Below, piece by piece: positions 4,633 through 11,224 of a DNA stretch of 11,224 nucleotides. Each line of letters starts with the position of its first letter. The stretch's first letter is position 1. The stretch is from Thermoplasmata archaeon. GTDB taxonomy: Archaea; Thermoplasmatota; E2; DHVEG-1. The notes below the pieces were generated by a model. The model did not search any database, was not told the DNA's origin, and saw only the letters and a list, made by a program, of their open reading frames with translations. The stretch lies in contig DAOWHD010000025.1 of NCBI GenBank assembly GCA_030641605.1, positions 1 to 11,224 of the forward strand. Reading direction: 5' to 3'. A program made the position numbers and the translations under genes.

Positions 4633-7359
4633 ATGGATTCATTTCTCAAAAAAGAATGTGATTTGGAATTCTTCCATAACAATGGTTTCAAAAGAAAGCA
4701 ATGTACATCTTGTGGAGCATACTTCTGGACATTGGATGATAATGCAAAAACCTGTGGAGATCAACCCTGCGTACCTTTTAGTTTTATTGGAAAGCCTCTT
4801 GGAAAAAAGCCATTATCCCTTAGAGAGGTACGCGAAAGTTTTCTATCTTTTTTTGAAAAAAATAATCATTCAAGACTTAATTATCCTGTAACAGGAGAAC
4901 GCTGTCCGGTTGTTGCAAGATGGCGTTCTGATATATATCTCACAATAGCATCTATTGCCGATTTTCAACCACACATAACGTCTGGAAACGTTCCACCACC
5001 AGCAAATCCATTAGTTATATCGCAACCATGCATAAGACTTAATGATCTTGGAGAAGTAGGCAAAAGTGGCCGCCATCTAACCATATTTGAAATGATGGGG
5101 CATCATGCCTTCAACAAGAATACAGATGAAATTTATTGGAAGGAAGATACCGTCAGATATTGTGATGAGTTCTTCGTAAAAAACATTGGAATTCCAAGAG
5201 AAGCAATCACATATAAAGAACAGCTTTGGGACGGAGGGGGAAATGCAGGTCCCTGCCTTGAGGTACTTGCAGGCGGACTGGAGATAGCAACGCTTGTCTT
5301 TATGAATATGAAAAGGGATGAAAATGGTAAATTCGCTATAAAAGGAGAAAAATATGCACAAAATCCGCTAAATATAGTTGATACGGGCTATGGTCTGGAA
5401 CGAATAGCATGGATTTCTCAAGGAACTGAAACCGTTTATGAAACTGTGTCACCAAAAATCATAAGCTGGTTAAATGATCATACAGGAGATAACTCTGACA
5501 AGGTAAGTATCTATTCATTGGCCGACCATTCAAAATGCCTTGCATTTATGCTTGGAGATGGGATTGTACCTTCAAATGTCAAAGCAGGATATCTCGCTAG
5601 ATTAATTATTCGGAGAACACTTCGTTTTATTGAAAAACTGAAACTGGATATACCTCTAAAAGAACTTGTAAACATGCAATTAAACATCCTTGAAAAGGAG
5701 TTCCCTTCATTAAAAGAAGGGAAGTATCAAATTGATGAAATCTTAGATATCGAAACAAGAAAATTCTCAGAAACTCTTTCCAAAGGTGAAGGGCTAGTAA
5801 AAAGGATATTAAAAGAGAAAGAAACTATTGACAAAAAAGAGCTTATTACTCTATATGATACCTACGGTATGCCTCCAGACATTGTAAAAAATATTGCCAA
5901 TATGGAAGGGATAAACGTAGAGATTCCTAAGAATTTTGATTCAATGATAGCAGAACTGCATTCACACGAGGAAAAAGAGGAAATAAAGGAAGAGATAAGA
6001 CAAAATCTTCCGGGAACTATACGCTTGTACTACAAAGATCACTACACAAAGGAATTTGATGCAGAGATGATGTGGAAAAACAATACAGGCAATGGAACTG
6101 AACTCATCTTTGATAAAACTGCATTTTATCCGGAGGGAGGAGGTCAACTTGGAGACATAGGAACGATTTTCAGAGATGACAAACAATTATCTGTCAAAAA
6201 GGTTGTAAAGGAGGGCGATGCAATAATCCATATTGTAGACGGAGATCTAAATGTTGGTGAAAATGTTCATGGAAAAATCGACTGGGAGCGACGCTATACA
6301 TTGATGAAACACCACACTGGAACGCATGTATTAAATGGAGCTCTGAGGAAATTGCTTGGCGAGCATATTTGGCAGGCAGGCTCCCAACTTGGAGTAAATG
6401 AAGCACGTTTTGATTTCTCCCATTACAGATCAATATCCGAAAAAGAAAGGAAGGAAATCGAAAATCTTGCAAATCAGCTTATCAAACAAGAAACAGTTGT
6501 AGAGAAGAAAATAATGGATCGCAACAGTGCAGAGCGTACATATGGCTTTAGATTATACCAGGGCGGGGTTCCACCAGGAGATTCTATACGAGTGATTAAC
6601 ATACCTGGCATTGATGTAGAGGCATGCGGTGGAACACACCTCAATAACATCGGGGAAATTGAGAAACTACGCATTCTAAAGACTGAACGAATTCAAGATG
6701 GTGTAAATCGAATTACCTTTGCAGCAGGAAAAATGGTCGATGCCTATCAAAAAGAGGAAAATGAACTCTATAATAAACTTGTAAATATTCTTAGTTCAAC
6801 TTACGAAATAAAGAAACAAAAAGAAATTTCTGATCAATTAAAAGAGGCTTCAAAAATATTTTCTGTACCTATCAATCAGCTTGAAAAAACAATAGGGAGA
6901 TTTTTAAAAGAGACGGGTAAAAAAGAAAAAATTGAGGTGAATGATTTTAAAGATGCTTGTAGCAATCTATTTAAGGAATGGAAACAAGCCAGGAAGGATG
7001 AAAAGAAAGTATCTTCAGATGATATTGAAAATTTAAAATATCAAGCTGAAACAATACCCGGAACCTCAATAAAGGTCATTACTGCCATTTCTAAATCTGA
7101 ATCAACATCCATCGCTGGAACAATAATTAAAGAACCAGGCTATGTAGTACATATCTATGATGGAAAAAAGATCACATCTGCGGCATCTGGAAATATAGAT
7201 ATTGATTTAAGCAAAGAAATTGCATCAGAAATTGGTAAAATTCTTGGCGGCAGTGGTGGCGGAAAGCCAAAGCTCACACAGAGTGGTGGACCTAAAAAGG
7301 GGAAGATTAAAGAAGCCCTAGATAAAGCTAAACAATTAACAATTAAAGCACTCAACTAA
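4633..7359 (+). CDS. alaS: Alanyl-tRNA synthetase, archaeal type
   Basis: A 908-aa class II synthetase that charges tRNA-Ala and edits mischarged Ser/Gly. Domain order is complete. The archaeal N-terminal zinc module comes first (Cys24, Cys27, Cys41, Cys46; QCTSCGAYFW...TCGDQPC). The catalytic core follows, with RWRSDIYLTIASIADFQPH and MMGHHAFN (about 96-160) and the GNAGPC and DTGYGLERIAW segments (about 204-258). The editing domain carries HHTGTH (560-565) and CGGTH (Cys665, His669). The C-Ala domain ends in GGSGGGKPKLTQSGG. An in-frame TAG at 4621-4623 makes 4633 the first possible start; GGAG lies 13 nt upstream. The length matches archaeal homologues and no key residue is missing. It converges with the Sec61beta gene, the two stops being 15 nt apart, so transcript ends may overlap. 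Confidence 0.97.
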   Translation: MDSFLKKECDLEFFHNNGFKRKQCTSCGAYFWTLDDNAKTCGDQPCVPFSFIGKPLGKKPLSLREVRESFLSFFEKNNHSRLNYPVTGERCPVVARWRSDIYLTIASIADFQPHITSGNVPPPANPLVISQPCIRLNDLGEVGKSGRHLTIFEMMGHHAFNKNTDEIYWKEDTVRYCDEFFVKNIGIPREAITYKEQLWDGGGNAGPCLEVLAGGLEIATLVFMNMKRDENGKFAIKGEKYAQNPLNIVDTGYGLERIAWISQGTETVYETVSPKIISWLNDHTGDNSDKVSIYSLADHSKCLAFMLGDGIVPSNVKAGYLARLIIRRTLRFIEKLKLDIPLKELVNMQLNILEKEFPSLKEGKYQIDEILDIETRKFSETLSKGEGLVKRILKEKETIDKKELITLYDTYGMPPDIVKNIANMEGINVEIPKNFDSMIAELHSHEEKEEIKEEIRQNLPGTIRLYYKDHYTKEFDAEMMWKNNTGNGTELIFDKTAFYPEGGGQLGDIGTIFRDDKQLSVKKVVKEGDAIIHIVDGDLNVGENVHGKIDWERRYTLMKHHTGTHVLNGALRKLLGEHIWQAGSQLGVNEARFDFSHYRSISEKERKEIENLANQLIKQETVVEKKIMDRNSAERTYGFRLYQGGVPPGDSIRVINIPGIDVEACGGTHLNNIGEIEKLRILKTERIQDGVNRITFAAGKMVDAYQKEENELYNKLVNILSSTYEIKKQKEISDQLKEASKIFSVPINQLEKTIGRFLKETGKKEKIEVNDFKDACSNLFKEWKQARKDEKKVSSDDIENLKYQAETIPGTSIKVITAISKSESTSIAGTIIKEPGYVVHIYDGKKITSAASGNIDIDLSKEIASEIGKILGGSGGGKPKLTQSGGPKKGKIKEALDKAKQLTIKALN

Positions 7360-7366
7360 TTAAATG

Positions 7367-7372
7367 AAAAAA
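7367..7372 (-). terminator. Short T-run terminator after Sec61beta gene
   Basis: On the minus strand TTTTTT follows 2 nt after the Sec61beta stop. It is a plausible archaeal oligo-T terminator, and it lies in the 15-nt gap to the alaS stop. Confidence 0.35.
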
Positions 7373-7374
7373 TC

Positions 7375-7542
7375 TTAGAGTTTTATCACTACCTGTGCCG
7401 TAACCACTATTACCATTGTAGCTACGCACATCGCCACAACCAACCACGGCGGTATTCTAAGTGATGATTTTTCTTCGGCGTCGAAATATCTAATTAATCC
7501 TGCTCCAGAATGAAATCCCTCTTCTTTCTTTTGTTTGGCCAT
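7375..7542 (-). CDS. secG: Protein translocase subunit Sec61beta (SecG)
   Basis: A 55-aa tail-anchored membrane protein, found by reading the minus strand. It begins MAKQKKEEGFHSGAGLIRYF, continues DAEEKSSLRIPPWLVVAM and ends with a hydrophobic helix of about 19 residues (33-51) plus VVIKL. The Lys/Glu-rich start, the SGAGLIRYFD motif and the single C-terminal membrane helix match archaeal Sec61beta, the small subunit of the SecYE-beta protein-conducting channel. It is monocistronic, convergent with alaS and divergent from gfcR. AGGT lies 12 nt before the ATG as a weak ribosome site. No single promoter box in 7560-7600 stands out. Small size explains why automatic calls could miss it. The identity is based on motif recognition and is strong for such a short protein. 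Confidence 0.9.
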   Translation of the reverse strand: MAKQKKEEGFHSGAGLIRYFDAEEKSSLRIPPWLVVAMCVATMVIVVTAQVVIKL

Positions 7543-7621
7543 ACTTATCAACTAACCTACAGTTTACAATCACAACATATGTTTATGATATTTTAGCTTT
7601 TCCATGGGAGTTTTGCAATGG

Positions 7622-7637
7622 TTTTTGACGTTTTTTT
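7622..7637 (+). terminator. T-rich tract in the secG-gfcR intergenic region
   Basis: Two T-runs (5 T at 7622-7626 and 7 T at 7631-7637) on the plus strand lie between the divergent secG and gfcR starts. They might stop plus-strand read-through from alaS before the gfcR promoter. They could equally be simple AT-rich promoter DNA. The rest of 7543-7695 holds only promoter-like sequence. Confidence 0.25.
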
Positions 7638-7649
7638 AATCTGTGGAGC

Positions 7650-7668
7650 AAACATCTAAATATTGTTT
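7650..7668 (+). promoter_or_regulatory. gfcR promoter region: TATA-like box within short inverted repeat
   Basis: CTAAATATTG (7656-7665) is a TATA-like element about 35 bp before the ATG at 7696, which would give a leader of about 10 nt. AAACA at 7650-7654 and TGTTT at 7664-7668 form an inverted repeat around it. Autoregulation is possible, but the repeat is short. Confidence 0.4.
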
Positions 7669-7684
7669 TCACATACATAGCCCA

Positions 7685-7689
7685 AGGTG
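7685..7689 (+). promoter_or_regulatory. Shine-Dalgarno site deciding the gfcR start
   Basis: AGGTG lies 6 nt before the ATG at 7696. The in-frame GTG at 7687 is part of this site, so it is unlikely to be the start codon. Confidence 0.6.
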
Positions 7690-7695
7690 TGTCAA

Positions 7696-8277
7696 ATGAA
7701 GGAAACAGATGCTCTTATAAAAAAGGCGTTAAAATATAAGGAAAATGGACTTACAGATCATGAAATAGCAGAGGATCTTAATGTATCTAAAGAAACAGCG
7801 ATATGGCTTCTAAATAAAGGCAAAAAGAAAAAGCCAGAGGGAGATCTAAAGGTTGGTTGGCGTTCTCTTGGAGTTTATCCTTCAAGAATGAGCTTCATAG
7901 CAGATGCTTTATGTGATGTAGCATTGGAGGAAATGGAAAAGAAAGATTTTGACATAGACACTGTCGTCGGCATTGCAATAAATGGCATCCCCTACGCAAC
8001 ATTCGTTGCCGAAAAATTAGGCTTGGAACTTGCAATTTTTAGAGCACATCATGAAAAAGCAGGATGGTTTTCTTCAAACTATGCCAGTGTAAAAGGGAAA
8101 AACGTTGTTTTTGTAGATGATGTGGTGGGAACTGGAGATACTTTTAAAAGTGCCATAAAAGCCACAAAAACGGAGAAAGGAACTCCCGGACTATGTCTGG
8201 CCATCCTGAACAAGAGAGCACGTGATGATATACAAGGAGTACCACTTAGGGCACTCATAAGAGCAAGAGTGATTTAA
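7696..8277 (+). CDS. gfcR: GfcR-like regulator: HTH plus orotate phosphoribosyltransferase-like domain
   Basis: A 193-aa two-domain protein. An N-terminal helix-turn-helix at about 15-42 (ENGLTDHEIAEDLNVSKETA) is followed by a type I phosphoribosyltransferase fold (about 50-193). The PRPP-binding loop VVFVDDVVGTGDT is intact at 137-149, and the substrate-side segment VVGIAINGIPYA lies at 90-101. This is the layout of the archaeal PyrE-like protein GfcR. In Haloferax volcanii it activates genes for sugar degradation, including GAPDH and pyruvate kinase, rather than making orotidylate. Whether the PRT fold senses a sugar phosphate or PRPP is not known from the sequence. Fused HTH makes a catalytic PyrE role unlikely. 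It is the first gene of a plus-strand cluster, 29 nt before lysS, and a GAPDH gene starts 2.9 kb downstream. Confidence 0.85.
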   Translation: MKETDALIKKALKYKENGLTDHEIAEDLNVSKETAIWLLNKGKKKKPEGDLKVGWRSLGVYPSRMSFIADALCDVALEEMEKKDFDIDTVVGIAINGIPYATFVAEKLGLELAIFRAHHEKAGWFSSNYASVKGKNVVFVDDVVGTGDTFKSAIKATKTEKGTPGLCLAILNKRARDDIQGVPLRALIRARVI

Positions 8278-8293
8278 CCTAGTTCTATCAACC

Positions 8294-8297
8294 GGAG
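8294..8297 (+). promoter_or_regulatory. Shine-Dalgarno site deciding the lysS start
   Basis: GGAG lies 9 nt before the ATG at 8307 but only 3 nt before the in-frame TTG at 8301. ATG 8307 is therefore the likely start. Confidence 0.55.
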
Positions 8298-8306
8298 ACT
8301 TTGGTA

Positions 8307-9857
8307 ATGCATTGGGCAGACGTTTTAGCTGATGAATTAATTAAAAAAGGTAAAAAGCATGTTTTAGCTACAGGTATAACTCCATCAGGTCCCATTCATA
8401 TTGGAAATATGCGTGAGGTTCTAACCACGGATGCCGTGTACCGTTCATTGGTCGAAAAGGGGGCCAAGGCCGAGTTTATTTATATAGCTGATGATTTTGA
8501 CCACCTGAGAAAGGTATATCCATATCTTCCCAAATCATATGAAAAATATGTAGGAATACCAATATGTGATATACCATGTCCATGTGGAAATCACAAAAGC
8601 TATGCAGATCATTATCTGGAACCATTTTTAAATTCACTAAAGAAGATAGGCATAAATCCAAGAGTTTATCGCGCAAGTGAAATGTATAAAAATGGCAAGT
8701 ATTCAGATGCTATACAAACTGCCCTAGAAAATACAAATAATATCAGAAAGATAATTGAAACTATATCGAAAAGAGAGCTTCCAAAGCATTGGATTCCCTT
8801 TAACGTACGATGCGAGAAATGTGGAAGAATTACCTCTACTAAACCTGTTTTGTATGAATTTCCCAACGTTGAGTATAAATGTGACTGTGGACATGAAGGG
8901 TCAGTAGATATCAGAGAGGGAGGTGCTGGTAAGCTCCCATGGCGCATTGATTGGCCTGCAAGATGGAAGATGCTAGGTGTAACCTTTGAACCATTTGGCA
9001 AAGATCTTGGCACTGTGGGTGGAGCAAGGCAAACCGGAGAAAAAATCGTAAAGGATATCTATGGGTATTCTCCCCCAAACTACGCGGTTTATGAATTTAT
9101 TCTACTAAAAGGAAAAGGCGCAATGCATAGCTCCAAAGGTACAGCCTTGAGTTCTGAGGAAATGCTCAATATGACTCCTCCAGAAGTGTTGCGGTTTCTT
9201 ATTATGAAAAATCAGCCAAATAAGCACATTGTTTTCGATCCAGGTTTTGGATTACTTAGCCTAGTAGATGAATACGATCAAAACGAGCGTGTATACTTCG
9301 GAGAAGAAGAAAAAACCCGAGGCATGAAGGATTTGGACAAAACATACGAGCTGTCGCAACCTTATGAAATTCCAGAAAAAATTCCATATCAGGTTCCTTA
9401 TAGACATCTAGTAACTATCGTACAAATTGGAAAAAACTGGAGTGGAATGAAAAAAATACTGTTAAGAACTGGGCAAATTCCAAAAGACCTCAGTGACAGT
9501 GATGAAAACCATCTCAAGCAGAGAGCAGATCACGTAAAGTACTGGCTGGAGTGTTTTGCCCCTGACACCGCTAGGTTTGAAGTAAAAAAGAACATGCCAG
9601 ACATGCAACTGTCAAACAATCAAAAGAAAGTTCTTTTATCACTTGTTGAAAGATTGGGTACCATTCACTGGGAACCAAAAGACATTCACAATGCAATTTA
9701 TGATTCATCAGAGATGGAAAAAATTCCAATAAAGACAACTTTTAAAACAATATATCAAGTGATATTAGGGCAAGAAAAGGGGCCACGTGCAGGATATTTC
9801 CTATCAAATTTAGATAAGAGTTTTGTGTTGAATCGATTCAAAGAAGCTGTTAAATAG
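8307..9857 (+). CDS. lysS: Class I lysyl-tRNA synthetase (LysRS1)
   Basis: A 516-aa Rossmann-fold synthetase that charges tRNA-Lys. It belongs to the class I form found in most archaea and a few bacteria, unrelated to the class II enzyme of most bacteria and eukaryotes. The HIGH-like motif is TPSGPIHIGN (25-34), and the KMSKS-like loop is AMHSSKGTALS (272-282). A zinc-binding insertion has Cys169-x2-Cys172 and Cys192-x-Cys194. The WKMLGVTFEPFGKDL segment and the helical C-terminal anticodon-binding region ending in GPRAGYFLSNLDKSFV are typical. Length is as expected. In the loop, K-M-S is replaced by A-M-H while the S-S-K-G part is kept. It sits 29 nt after gfcR and 25 nt before the methylthiotransferase, probably co-transcribed with both. 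Confidence 0.95.
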   Translation: MHWADVLADELIKKGKKHVLATGITPSGPIHIGNMREVLTTDAVYRSLVEKGAKAEFIYIADDFDHLRKVYPYLPKSYEKYVGIPICDIPCPCGNHKSYADHYLEPFLNSLKKIGINPRVYRASEMYKNGKYSDAIQTALENTNNIRKIIETISKRELPKHWIPFNVRCEKCGRITSTKPVLYEFPNVEYKCDCGHEGSVDIREGGAGKLPWRIDWPARWKMLGVTFEPFGKDLGTVGGARQTGEKIVKDIYGYSPPNYAVYEFILLKGKGAMHSSKGTALSSEEMLNMTPPEVLRFLIMKNQPNKHIVFDPGFGLLSLVDEYDQNERVYFGEEEKTRGMKDLDKTYELSQPYEIPEKIPYQVPYRHLVTIVQIGKNWSGMKKILLRTGQIPKDLSDSDENHLKQRADHVKYWLECFAPDTARFEVKKNMPDMQLSNNQKKVLLSLVERLGTIHWEPKDIHNAIYDSSEMEKIPIKTTFKTIYQVILGQEKGPRAGYFLSNLDKSFVLNRFKEAVK

Positions 9858-9882
9858 GAAATTGTGCTTGATTGTCACATCT

Positions 9883-11133
9883 ATGAAGGTCTATCTGGAA
9901 GTTTATGGCTGTACAGCGAACAAAGGCGATGCGAGTCTGATGCTGGGGCTTTTAAAAAAACATTCTCACGAAACTGTAAAAAATATGGAAGATGCCGATG
10001 TCCTGCTTATTCTTACTTGTACAGTCATAAGTACAACTGAGCAAAGAATGCTTTCACGTCTACGAGTTTTTAAAAAAACGGGGAAAAAGGTGATAGTAGC
10101 TGGGTGTATGGCATCTGTTCAACCAGATTTAATAAAATCAATAATACCAGATGCGAAGCTTTTACCACCGCAATATTCTCACCATATAATTGATCTCTTG
10201 AAAGATAAAAAAGTGTCTTTCAGAGAAAGGAACAAAACCAGCATTCCAAAGCATTTTGATGGGGTGATAGCACCTATTTCCATTGCTGAGGGGTGCATGT
10301 TTTCCTGTTCTTATTGCATTACTACCTTTGCAAGAGGAGGACTAAAAAGTTTTCCAGCAGATGAAATTACAAAAGACGTGTGCTCTGCAATAAAGCAAGG
10401 TTGTAAGGAGATACAACTCACTGCTCAAGATACAGGTTCTTACGGTATGGGCAGCAATAAAAATCTAGGAGATCTTCTTCGAAGTATATGCAAAATTAAA
10501 GGAGAATATAGAATAAGGGTTGGGATGATGAATCCCTACACTGCCTTGAAAAATCTTGATTCAATAATCCAAGGCTTTGGCAATCCCAAAATCTATAAGT
10601 TTCTACATTTGCCAGTTCAATCAGGTGACAACAATATTCTTGAGAAGATGGGTAGGAAATATACCATTGATGATTTTTTATTGATCGTTAAAAAGTTTAG
10701 AAATGTATACCCTGAAATAGTCATTTCAACCGACATCATTGTGGGTTTTCCAACGGAGACTGATGAGCAATTTCATCGCTCGATTGATCTAATCAAAGAG
10801 CTTCATCCAGATATTGTTAACATTACGCGATATTCTGCGCGCGACCATACAAAGGCTAAAACAATGAAGGGACGGATAAAAACTGATGTTGTAAAAGACC
10901 GTTCAAGAATTTTAACAAAGATATGTAGTGAGATATCAAAAGAAAATAATGTCAACCATATTGGAAAAAAATACACTGCACTTATTACTAAAATGGGAAA
11001 AAATAATACAGTCATTGGAAGAGCAGAGAACTACAAACCTGTTGTACTAAATAAGGACGTAGAAATAGGAATTTCGGTACCTGTAAAAATTACGAATGCC
11101 GCTCCAACATATCTTATCGGAACGCTTATATAG
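9883..11133 (+). CDS. Archaeal MiaB/CDKAL1-like tRNA t6A37 methylthiotransferase
   Basis: A 416-aa radical-SAM methylthiotransferase. The N-terminal UPF0004 domain holds three cysteines for one [4Fe-4S] cluster (Cys10 in YGCTANKGD, Cys46 in LTCTV, Cys75 in AGCMAS). The radical-SAM core has Cys138-x3-Cys142-x2-Cys145 (EGCMFSCSYC). Conserved core segments HLPVQSGDNNILEKMGRKYT and DIIVGFPTETDEQF follow, and a TRAM-like RNA-binding domain occupies about 359-416. The TCTV context and YGCT start place it with the archaeal/eukaryotic e-MtaB/CDKAL1 group. That group converts t6A37 to ms2t6A37, typically in tRNA-Lys(UUU). The ATG at 9883 begins at the family's usual MKVYxExYGC. Upstream TTG codons (9862, 9868) would add residues with no family match. 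No clear ribosome site is seen. It lies 25 nt after lysS. Confidence 0.92.
   Translation: MKVYLEVYGCTANKGDASLMLGLLKKHSHETVKNMEDADVLLILTCTVISTTEQRMLSRLRVFKKTGKKVIVAGCMASVQPDLIKSIIPDAKLLPPQYSHHIIDLLKDKKVSFRERNKTSIPKHFDGVIAPISIAEGCMFSCSYCITTFARGGLKSFPADEITKDVCSAIKQGCKEIQLTAQDTGSYGMGSNKNLGDLLRSICKIKGEYRIRVGMMNPYTALKNLDSIIQGFGNPKIYKFLHLPVQSGDNNILEKMGRKYTIDDFLLIVKKFRNVYPEIVISTDIIVGFPTETDEQFHRSIDLIKELHPDIVNITRYSARDHTKAKTMKGRIKTDVVKDRSRILTKICSEISKENNVNHIGKKYTALITKMGKNNTVIGRAENYKPVVLNKDVEIGISVPVKITNAAPTYLIGTLI
11125..11133 (+). promoter_or_regulatory. TATA-like box of the GAPDH gene, overlapping the upstream stop
   Basis: CTTATATAG covers the last codons and stop of the methylthiotransferase gene, centred about 35 bp before the GAPDH ATG. 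A start 25 bp downstream would give a leader of under 12 nt. This hints that gap has its own promoter besides any read-through. Confidence 0.4.
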
Positions 11134-11163
11134 AATTATGATATTTGCGAGATTGTGGAAGGG

Positions 11164-11224
11164 ATGATTCGAGTAGCAATAAATGGTTTTGGAAGGATAG
11201 GAAGAAACGTTTTACGTGCAGCAA
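11164..11224 (+). CDS. gap: Type I glyceraldehyde-3-phosphate dehydrogenase (5' end only)
   Basis: The window ends after 20 codons, MIRVAINGFGRIGRNVLRAA. This is the NAD(P)-binding start of the classical type I (GapA-like) enzyme: the INGFGRIGR dinucleotide motif and the downstream R are a very strong match. Type I GAPDH oxidises glyceraldehyde-3-phosphate to 1,3-bisphosphoglycerate in glycolysis, or works in reverse. Most archaea use the type II enzyme, which begins differently (INGYGTIGKR-like), whereas haloarchaea and a few other lineages carry type I. The gene lies 30 nt after the methylthiotransferase. GGAAGGG directly touches the ATG, too close to be a normal ribosome site. Co-location with gfcR fits a glycolysis link. 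The rest of the protein lies outside the window. Confidence 0.88.
   Translation, partial: MIRVAINGFGRIGRNVLRAA

Noticed and set aside
4526..4891. Open frame of 121 codons overlapping the alaS 5' end
   Set aside because: It overlaps the zinc module and catalytic start of alaS in another frame, starts within the alaS upstream hairpin, and has no recognisable domain.
7604..7639. Tiny 11-residue frame (MGVLQWFLTFF) between secG and gfcR
   Set aside because: No ribosome site, and it ends in the T-run. It more likely reflects AT-rich promoter DNA than a leader peptide.
7687..7695. GTG at 7687 as gfcR start
   Set aside because: The GTG is part of the AGGTG ribosome site that correctly positions the ATG at 7696.
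9862..9882. TTG start for the methylthiotransferase
   Set aside because: The seven added residues (beginning at 9862, 5 nt after the lysS stop) have no family match, and MKVYLEVYGC from 9883 fits homologues.
1..11224. Search for CRISPR arrays, IS elements, tRNA or rRNA genes
   Set aside because: No regularly spaced repeats, transposase-like frames, cloverleaf-like segments or rRNA-like stretches were seen by eye on either strand.

Overview
The window reads as a stretch of chromosome from an AT-rich euryarchaeal-type archaeon, perhaps a Thermoplasmatota relative, although the lineage cannot be fixed from this sequence alone. The archaeal signs are an archaeal-type alanyl-tRNA synthetase, a class I lysyl-tRNA synthetase, a type II methionine aminopeptidase, an MBF1 transcription/translation factor, a COG1340 coiled-coil protein, a Sec61beta subunit, a GfcR-type PRT/HTH regulator, TATA-like boxes 25-35 bp before several genes, and short leaders with GGAGGTGAT-like ribosome sites. 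No mobile element, CRISPR array, rRNA or tRNA was found, and nothing resembles a defence island. This is housekeeping DNA with some interesting gene pairings.

Left part (74-3814, minus strand): five tightly packed genes, transcribed right to left. They are a COG1340 coiled-coil protein, MBF1, a single-domain TsaC/Sua5 threonylcarbamoyl-AMP synthase, type II methionine aminopeptidase and a divergent creatininase-superfamily hydrolase. Gaps are 25, 2 and 4 nt, and the last pair overlaps by 4 nt (ATGA). The start of MBF1 is best moved 9 nt downstream to 2919. At the left edge, about 17 codons of a converging plus-strand gene may be present.

Middle (3815-7542): a divergent intergenic region carries promoters for the coiled-coil operon and for a small plus-strand protein built of two tandem winged-helix (DUF2582-like) domains. 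The real start of that protein is probably 4077, not the far upstream ATG. Next comes alaS, whose putative TATA box sits inside a 17-bp inverted repeat. It converges on a 55-aa Sec61beta gene (7375-7542, minus) that is easy to miss because of its size.

Right part (7543-11224, plus strand): gfcR-like regulator, lysS, an archaeal MiaB/CDKAL1-like methylthiotransferase, and the first 20 codons of a type I (bacterial/haloarchaeal-style) glyceraldehyde-3-phosphate dehydrogenase with its own probable promoter. Two functional links stand out. First, TsaC/Sua5 begins t6A37 synthesis and the methylthiotransferase is predicted to convert t6A to ms2t6A, classically on tRNA-Lys(UUU), and its gene directly follows lysyl-tRNA synthetase. 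Second, GfcR homologues in haloarchaea activate glycolytic genes including GAPDH, and here the two lie in one cluster.
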